From an uncultured Eubacteriales bacterium (GTDB lineage: Bacteria; Bacillota; Clostridia; Oscillospirales; Oscillospiraceae): a stretch of 25,584 nt of DNA. Shown here piece after piece: positions 21,573 to 25,584 of the stretch; position 1 is the first letter of the stretch; each line of letters starts with the position of its first letter. The stretch is taken from contig USQL01000025.1 in the NCBI GenBank assembly GCA_900556935.1, forward strand, positions 1-25,584, in the 5' to 3' direction. A model generated the notes under the pieces. It had not been told where the DNA came from. It made no database searches and saw nothing but the letters and a program-made list of their open reading frames with translations. The translations under genes and the position numbers were made by a program.

Positions 21573-23307
21573 CGCGACCTATCTCTCCTGCGTGCTGTTA
21601 GAGCTGCGGCAGCGCTGCGACGGGGCGAAAATTGAAAAAATCTACCAGCCCAGCCGGGATACCCTGATTTTGGGGCTTCGCTGCCAGGCGGGGCGGGAAA
21701 AGCTCCTGATTGCCGCCAACCCCACGGCCCCAAGGCTCCACCTGACCTCCGCCTCTCCGGAGAATCCTCCGGAGCCGCCTATGTTCTGCATGTTTCTGCG
21801 CAAGCACCTGCTTGGTGCCAGACTGTCAGGCATCACCCAACTGCCCATGGAGCGCTGCGCCGTATTCACCTTTGACTGCACCGACGAAATGGGCTACCCC
21901 ATCCAGAAAAAGCTGGTGGCGGAGCTCATGGGCCGGACCTGCAACGTGTATCTCTTAGGACCGGATGACCGGATTTTGGACTGCCTGCGCAGAATCGGTC
22001 TGGACGAGAGCGCCCGCCCCGCCCTGCCGGGGCTGCACTACCAGGCCCCCAGCCCCGTGGAGAAGGCCGACCCCCGGAATCTGGACCGGGAGGGGTTCCT
22101 GCCCATCCTCTCCCGGGACGGGGCGGACGTGCTTTCTCAGCGGCTCATGGACACCCTGGGCGGCCTCTCCCCTCTGGTCACCCGGGAGGCGGCGCTGTTT
22201 GCCTGCGGGGATGTGGATGCCCGGCTGACAGGCAGGGACCTGGACGAGACGGCGGAAAAGCTGTATCTGTTTTTCCGGGAGCAGCTGACCCATCCGGCCC
22301 CCTGGTACTATGCGGCCCCGGACGGAAGCGTCAAGCAGTTCGCATTCTGCCCCATCCGGGAGTATGGCGACTGTGCCCAGGCGGACTCCTTCAGCGCCCT
22401 GCTTGACAAATTCTACACCCTCCGGGACCGGAAGGATGCCATCCGCCAGAAAAGCCAGGCTCTGCGGAAAACCGTCTCCAACCAGGTAAGCCGCCTGCGG
22501 CGGAAGATGGCCCTGCAGGAAAAGGAGCTTGCCGCCTCCCGCGACCGGGAGCGTCTGCGGCAGCTGGGGGATATCCTCACCGCCAACCTCTACCGGATTC
22601 AGAAGGGCCAGAACAAGGTCACCTGTCAGGATTTTTACGACGAAAACATGGCCGATGTGGAAATCCCCCTGAGCCCCATGCTCTCCCCCCAGCAGAACGC
22701 CGCCAAGTTCTACAAGGACTATACCCGGATGAAAAACGCCCAGAAGAAGCTGACCCACCAGCTGGAGCTGGGAAAAGAGGAGTGCAGCTACTTAGAAAGC
22801 GTCCTGGACGAGCTGAACCGGGCCCAGAGCGAGGCGGAGCTGGAGGAAATCCGCCAGGAGCTCTTCTCCGGCGGCTATGTCCGCCTGGACAGCGCCAAAA
22901 AGAAGATGCGCCAGGGGAAGCTTCCTCCCATGCGCTTTGAAAGCACTGACGGCTTTCCTATCTACGTGGGCCGGAACAACCGGCAGAACGACGAGCTGAC
23001 ATTCAAGCTTGCACGAAAGGACGATATCTGGTGCCACGCCTCCAAGGTCCATGGCAGCCACGTGATCATCTCCTGCGGCGGAAAGCAGCCCCCGGACGAC
23101 ACCGTCACCCAGGCCGCCCAGCTGGCCGCCTACTATGCCGAAACCGGCGGCGGCCAGAACATCCCCGTGGATGTCACCCCGGTCAAGCAGGTCAAAAAAG
23201 CCGGCACCGGCAAGCCCGGCATGGTCGTCTACCACACCTACCGTACCGCCATCGTCAACCCCTACCCAGACATTCGGGTGGACCCGCTGAACGTGGAGAA
23301 AAAATAA
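21562..23307 (+). CDS. rqcH: Ribosome quality control protein RqcH (NFACT / FbpA family)
   Basis: RqcH binds 50S subunits holding stalled nascent chains and recruits tRNA-Ala to add C-terminal alanine tails that mark the chain for proteolysis; older annotations call it fibronectin-binding protein A. The 581-aa protein has the NFACT-N domain (starting MAFDATYLSCVLLEL, with FCMFLRKHLLGARL near 75), helix-hairpin and coiled-coil parts (about 285-425, many Lys/Glu/Gln), and the C-terminal NFACT-R domain from about 465 (FPIYVGRNNRQNDELTFKLA, then DDIWCHASKVHGSHVII). GGAGGG precedes the ATG by 8 nt. Last gene of the operon, followed by a strong terminator. Its usual partner RqcP (YabO) is not in this window. 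Confidence 0.94.
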   Translation: MAFDATYLSCVLLELRQRCDGAKIEKIYQPSRDTLILGLRCQAGREKLLIAANPTAPRLHLTSASPENPPEPPMFCMFLRKHLLGARLSGITQLPMERCAVFTFDCTDEMGYPIQKKLVAELMGRTCNVYLLGPDDRILDCLRRIGLDESARPALPGLHYQAPSPVEKADPRNLDREGFLPILSRDGADVLSQRLMDTLGGLSPLVTREAALFACGDVDARLTGRDLDETAEKLYLFFREQLTHPAPWYYAAPDGSVKQFAFCPIREYGDCAQADSFSALLDKFYTLRDRKDAIRQKSQALRKTVSNQVSRLRRKMALQEKELAASRDRERLRQLGDILTANLYRIQKGQNKVTCQDFYDENMADVEIPLSPMLSPQQNAAKFYKDYTRMKNAQKKLTHQLELGKEECSYLESVLDELNRAQSEAELEEIRQELFSGGYVRLDSAKKKMRQGKLPPMRFESTDGFPIYVGRNNRQNDELTFKLARKDDIWCHASKVHGSHVIISCGGKQPPDDTVTQAAQLAAYYAETGGGQNIPVDVTPVKQVKKAGTGKPGMVVYHTYRTAIVNPYPDIRVDPLNVEKK

Positions 23308-23368
23308 AACGCAAGAAAATTCCACAGCCTAGCCGTGATGGGTTGGGCTGTGGAATTTTTATTGCGTT
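23308..23368. terminator. Bidirectional terminator between rqcH and the Na/Pi gene
   Basis: AAAATTCCACAGCC (23316-23329) pairs perfectly with 23346-23359, and an outer AACGCAA/TTGCGTT pair (23308-23314, 23362-23368) extends the palindrome. A/T tracts on both sides give U-runs in either direction. It reaches into the stop codon of the minus-strand gene. Confidence 0.9.
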
Positions 23369-24989
23369 ATTCCAGATTCTGCGGCACGGTGGCGGCTTCG
23401 GCGATGTTGATGGAGTGGCCGCCGATTCGGTTCAGGGAGTTCAGGATTTCTCCAAACAGGATGCCCGCTTCCACGCCGCACTGGCCGGTGCGCAGGCGCT
23501 CCATGTGGTTAATCTGGGACTGGCTGGTGAGCTTGCGGATGGTGCGCTGCGTCTTGGCCATGCGCTTGAGCTCGTCTAAGTGGATGTTCTGCTGATAGAA
23601 GGCGGCCACCGCCCGGTCAAACAGCTGGACGGCGTTGTCGTTGATGACGTTCAGCTCCGCTATGGCGGGCTTCGTATAGAACACGCCCTTCTCGTCCTGC
23701 TGCTCGGTCAGGTGGAGCAGGTGCTCGGCATAGTCGCCGATGCGCTCCAAATCGGACAGGGCCTGGAATACGTGGTTGACGTACTGGGCATCCCGGTCAG
23801 ACATTTCCCGCACGTTGAGCTTTACCAGGAAGTCGCTGATGGCATCGGTCAGGTAGTCAATCACCGTCTCGTTTTCCTCAATCTGTTTGGCATCGGCCAC
23901 CTGGCCGGTTAAGAGGGCACCCATAGAAAGGTTCAGGTTGGTCCGGACAAGGCCCGCCATCCGCTCGACCTCGTTGCGAATCTGCAAAAGGGTTACGCCG
24001 GGGGAGCTGACCAGGTTCACGTCGATATACTCCAGACGGCAGGCATCCTCGTGCTTCTGCTTGGGCACCAGGAAGTAGGTGAGCTTTACTACCTGATTGG
24101 TCAGGGGCAGCAGCACCGCGGCGGAGATCACCTTGAAGATGATGTGGATGACGGACACCTGGAACATGGGGTCCGGCACCAGGCTTTCCACCAGCTGGGT
24201 ATAGGGGAAGACCAGGGTGACGACGGTCATAATCACCGCGCCCACCAGGTTGTTGATGAGATAAATCATGGCCGCCCGCTTGGCGTTGTTCCGGGCGTTC
24301 ATAGAGGCCAGAATCGTGGGCATGGCGGAGCCGATGTTGATGCCGCAAATCAGAAACGAGGCGAAGTACAGCGGCATCAGCCCCTGCATGGCCAGGGCCT
24401 GGAGAATGCCCACCGCCGCGGAGGAGCTCTGAATCACGGCGCACAGGGCGGCACCTACCAGAATGCCCAGCAGCGGGTTTTTGGCGTTCATAATAAAGGA
24501 CTGGAACCAGACCACATCCTTCAGCGGCTTCATAGCCCCGGACATGGTGTGCAGTCCCTGGAACAGGAGGCCAAAGCCAAGAATAATCTGGCCGATGTGC
24601 TTGGTCTGCTTTTTCTTGGAGTAGAGCATGAGGAACGCGCCGACAAAAATACAGAAGGGCGCAATCCCGGAGACATCCAGGGCGATTAAGACGCTTGTAA
24701 TGGTGGTACCGATGTTGGCACCGAAGATCACCCCGGTGGCCTGTGCCAGGTCCATGATTCCGGCGTTGATAAAGCCCATGACCATGACGGTGGTGGCCGA
24801 GGAGGACTGGATCACCACGGTGACCAATACGCCCAGCAGGAAGCCTACAATCCGGTTCCGGGTCAGCTTCTCCAGCAAATCCTTCATCCGGGACCCTGCC
24901 GCCATCTCCAGGCCGTCGCCCATGTACTTCATACCGAACAGGAACGCACCCAGTCCGCCCAGCAGGGAAATAATATTGGATATACTCAC
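23367..24989 (-). CDS. Na/Pi cotransporter family protein with PhoU-like domain
   Basis: A 540-aa NptA/YjbB-type protein. The membrane part (about 1-320) contains the two inverted QSSS repeats that form the phosphate and sodium site: VTVVIQSSSATTVMVMG (QSSS at 61-64) and CAVIQSSSAAVGIL (187-190). GANIGTTIT follows the first and NIGSAMPT the second. The cytoplasmic C-terminal part (about 340-540) is helical and PhoU-like, likely regulating transport or phosphate signalling. Family members move phosphate with sodium; direction in bacteria varies. I use the GTG at 24989 because AGGGGGT lies 7 nt upstream; a start at 25034 would sit in the leader. Driven by a strong promoter at 25043-25071. Confidence 0.92.
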   Translation of the reverse strand: MSISNIISLLGGLGAFLFGMKYMGDGLEMAAGSRMKDLLEKLTRNRIVGFLLGVLVTVVIQSSSATTVMVMGFINAGIMDLAQATGVIFGANIGTTITSVLIALDVSGIAPFCIFVGAFLMLYSKKKQTKHIGQIILGFGLLFQGLHTMSGAMKPLKDVVWFQSFIMNAKNPLLGILVGAALCAVIQSSSAAVGILQALAMQGLMPLYFASFLICGINIGSAMPTILASMNARNNAKRAAMIYLINNLVGAVIMTVVTLVFPYTQLVESLVPDPMFQVSVIHIIFKVISAAVLLPLTNQVVKLTYFLVPKQKHEDACRLEYIDVNLVSSPGVTLLQIRNEVERMAGLVRTNLNLSMGALLTGQVADAKQIEENETVIDYLTDAISDFLVKLNVREMSDRDAQYVNHVFQALSDLERIGDYAEHLLHLTEQQDEKGVFYTKPAIAELNVINDNAVQLFDRAVAAFYQQNIHLDELKRMAKTQRTIRKLTSQSQINHMERLRTGQCGVEAGILFGEILNSLNRIGGHSINIAEAATVPQNLE

Positions 24990-25042
24990 GAAAGTACCCC
25001 CTGTATATAATCTGTGTAAAAGGACGATACACATTCTTTACA

Positions 25043-25071
25043 AGTATACCAAGCCTTAACCCGCATTGCAA
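25043..25071 (-). promoter_or_regulatory. Sigma-A-type promoter of the Na/Pi gene
   Basis: Minus-strand TTGCAA (plus 25066-25071) and TATACT (plus 25043-25048) are separated by 17 bp. The leader to the GTG is about 50 nt. It is divergent from the intron remnant that starts at 25097. Confidence 0.75.
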
Positions 25072-25096
25072 CATTTTTTTCATTTCCCGGGCGAAT

Positions 25097-25300
25097 GTGC
25101 GCCCGGTGAGCGCACGTTCTCTAGGGTGAAAGTCCCCCCTAATGGGCAAAACTCTGGCCTGATGAACAGGTTTCGCTCATAAGGCCGAACATAAGGGTGC
25201 GTTTGCACGCCAAAACAAAGCCCAATCGCTACACGGATTGTGTTCGGTAAATGCGGTGGGTAAAGAGGGAAAGAACGTGTGAGTACCCGGGGAGGTCTTA
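25097..25300 (+). mobile_element. Group II intron, 5' fragment (no IEP, no domain V)
   Basis: The segment opens with GTGCGCCCGG, the usual 5' terminus of bacterial group II introns, whose first six bases pair with GCGCAC at 25110-25115. It continues with AGGGTGAAAGTCCC at 25122-25135, a hallmark of domain I. GGGCAAAACTCTGGCCTGATGAACAGG-like sequence, CATAAGG (at about 25180 and 25191), and GAGGGAAAGAACGTGTGAG follow, ending GGGGAGGTCT. This order fits domains I to III. The reverse transcriptase gene, domain V and the 3' end are absent: within about 300 bp the sequence is instead a minus-strand CPBP gene. I therefore call it a truncated, splicing-dead remnant unless the rest lies beyond a rearrangement. 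The exact right boundary is uncertain. Confidence 0.78.
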
Positions 25301-25584
25301 CATGCTATCTGATCTTTTGCCCTGTCTAAGTGAACGGAAGACGACATACCCTGCCGGAGCGATCATGATTAGAATAAAAATGCTGATCAGTTCATTCACC
25401 TCGGATGGCGCAAAGCCCTGCAGCATAGTAATGAGATTGTTTGTGAAATGCACGAGAATGGGAAACAGCAGATTCTTTTTCTTCTCATAAAGGATTCCCG
25501 CGGCAATGCCCATAAGAGTGGCATAAACGGCCTGCACGATATTCAGGTGATAAACGCCGAAGAGTATGGATGACATTAGAATCG
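25298..25584 (-). CDS. CPBP family intramembrane protease, C-terminal part (cut by window end)
   Basis: The reading frame is open from its stop at 25298 to the end of the window, so only the last ~95 residues are visible. They include the later CPBP/Abi (CAAX protease and bacteriocin-processing) motifs: SSILFGVYHLNIVQAVYA with the motif-2 His, a glycine-rich helix MGIAAGILYEKKKNLLFP, and ILVHFTNNLI with the final His and Asn. The expected EExxxR motif would lie upstream, outside the window. Such proteins are membrane glutamic/metallo-type peptidases, in Gram-positives often linked to bacteriocin self-immunity or prenyl-protein processing. The stop codon falls exactly at the end of recognisable intron sequence, so the C-terminus may have been altered by the insertion. 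Confidence 0.8.
   Translation of the reverse strand, partial: ILMSSILFGVYHLNIVQAVYATLMGIAAGILYEKKKNLLFPILVHFTNNLITMLQGFAPSEVNELISIFILIMIAPAGYVVFRSLRQGKRSDSM

Noticed and set aside
23878..25149. 423-codon minus-strand frame inside the Na/Pi gene region
   Set aside because: Arg/Gly/His-rich shadow of the real Na/Pi frame; the QSSS motifs are in the other frame.
1..25584. CRISPR arrays, tRNA or rRNA genes
   Set aside because: No regularly spaced direct repeats, no cloverleaf-like segments with conserved T-loop sequence, and no rRNA-like stretches were noticed on either strand.

Overview
The window looks like chromosome from a GC-rich, spore-forming clostridial bacterium, most likely of the Oscillospiraceae type. 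The main pointers are the sporulation cluster yabP-yabQ-divIC-yabR, a spoIIP gene, a paired ymfF/ymfH-type M16 peptidase locus, RqcH and mini-RNase III. Strong AGGAGG-type ribosome sites, frequent ATGA stop/start overlaps and high GC fit as well. No tRNA, rRNA or CRISPR array was seen. I count 30 protein genes, the last cut by the window end.

Layout. 1-1170: a palindromic repeat copy at the left edge, then a comEB-rrf2 operon closed by a long inverted repeat of the same family, which also faces lgt. 1171-4726 (minus): operon ymfF-ymfH-lgt. 4757-7089 (plus): prmA, a membrane-anchored glycoside-hydrolase-like (DUF4015-like) protein, and a 50-residue Cys/Gly-rich membrane peptide. 7099-9650 (minus): SDR reductase, rpiB and an O-antigen-ligase-like protein. 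9701-11243 (minus): sporulation/division operon yabP-yabQ-divIC-yabR, with a convincing sigma-E-type promoter. 11332-13046 (plus): a compositionally different two-gene module, an AAA-15/OLD-like ATPase followed by a small TOPRIM protein, with its own promoter, a perfect 12-bp palindrome over the start site, and its own terminator. 13056-17672 (plus): five-gene operon of DUF308 membrane protein, Sfp-type phosphopantetheinyl transferase, TatD nuclease, aminotransferase and a Wzx-like flippase. 17695-19004 (minus): cation diffusion facilitator behind a structured leader. 19027-20532 (minus): tadA-spoIIP. 20603-23368 (plus): Gx/Hpre_diP_synt_I membrane protein, mrnC and rqcH. 23367-25071 (minus): Na/Pi cotransporter with a PhoU-like tail. 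25097-25300: the 5' part of a group II intron lacking its reverse transcriptase and catalytic domain V. 25298-25584 (minus): partial CPBP-family protease.

How it fits together. Most of the window is housekeeping: RNA modification and decay, translation quality control, lipoprotein maturation, and envelope glycan handling, with sporulation genes interleaved. The clearest accessory DNA is the ATPase-TOPRIM pair at 11396-12998. It sits directly upstream of yabP, where Bacillus carries yabO/rqcP. Its architecture resembles two-gene anti-phage systems built from an OLD/ABC-type ATPase and a TOPRIM effector (PARIS, AbiL/RloAB, split OLD), but both proteins are shorter and I cannot assign it to a named system. 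It is the best candidate here for an undescribed system. The second accessory region is the right end, with the truncated intron and the CPBP gene.
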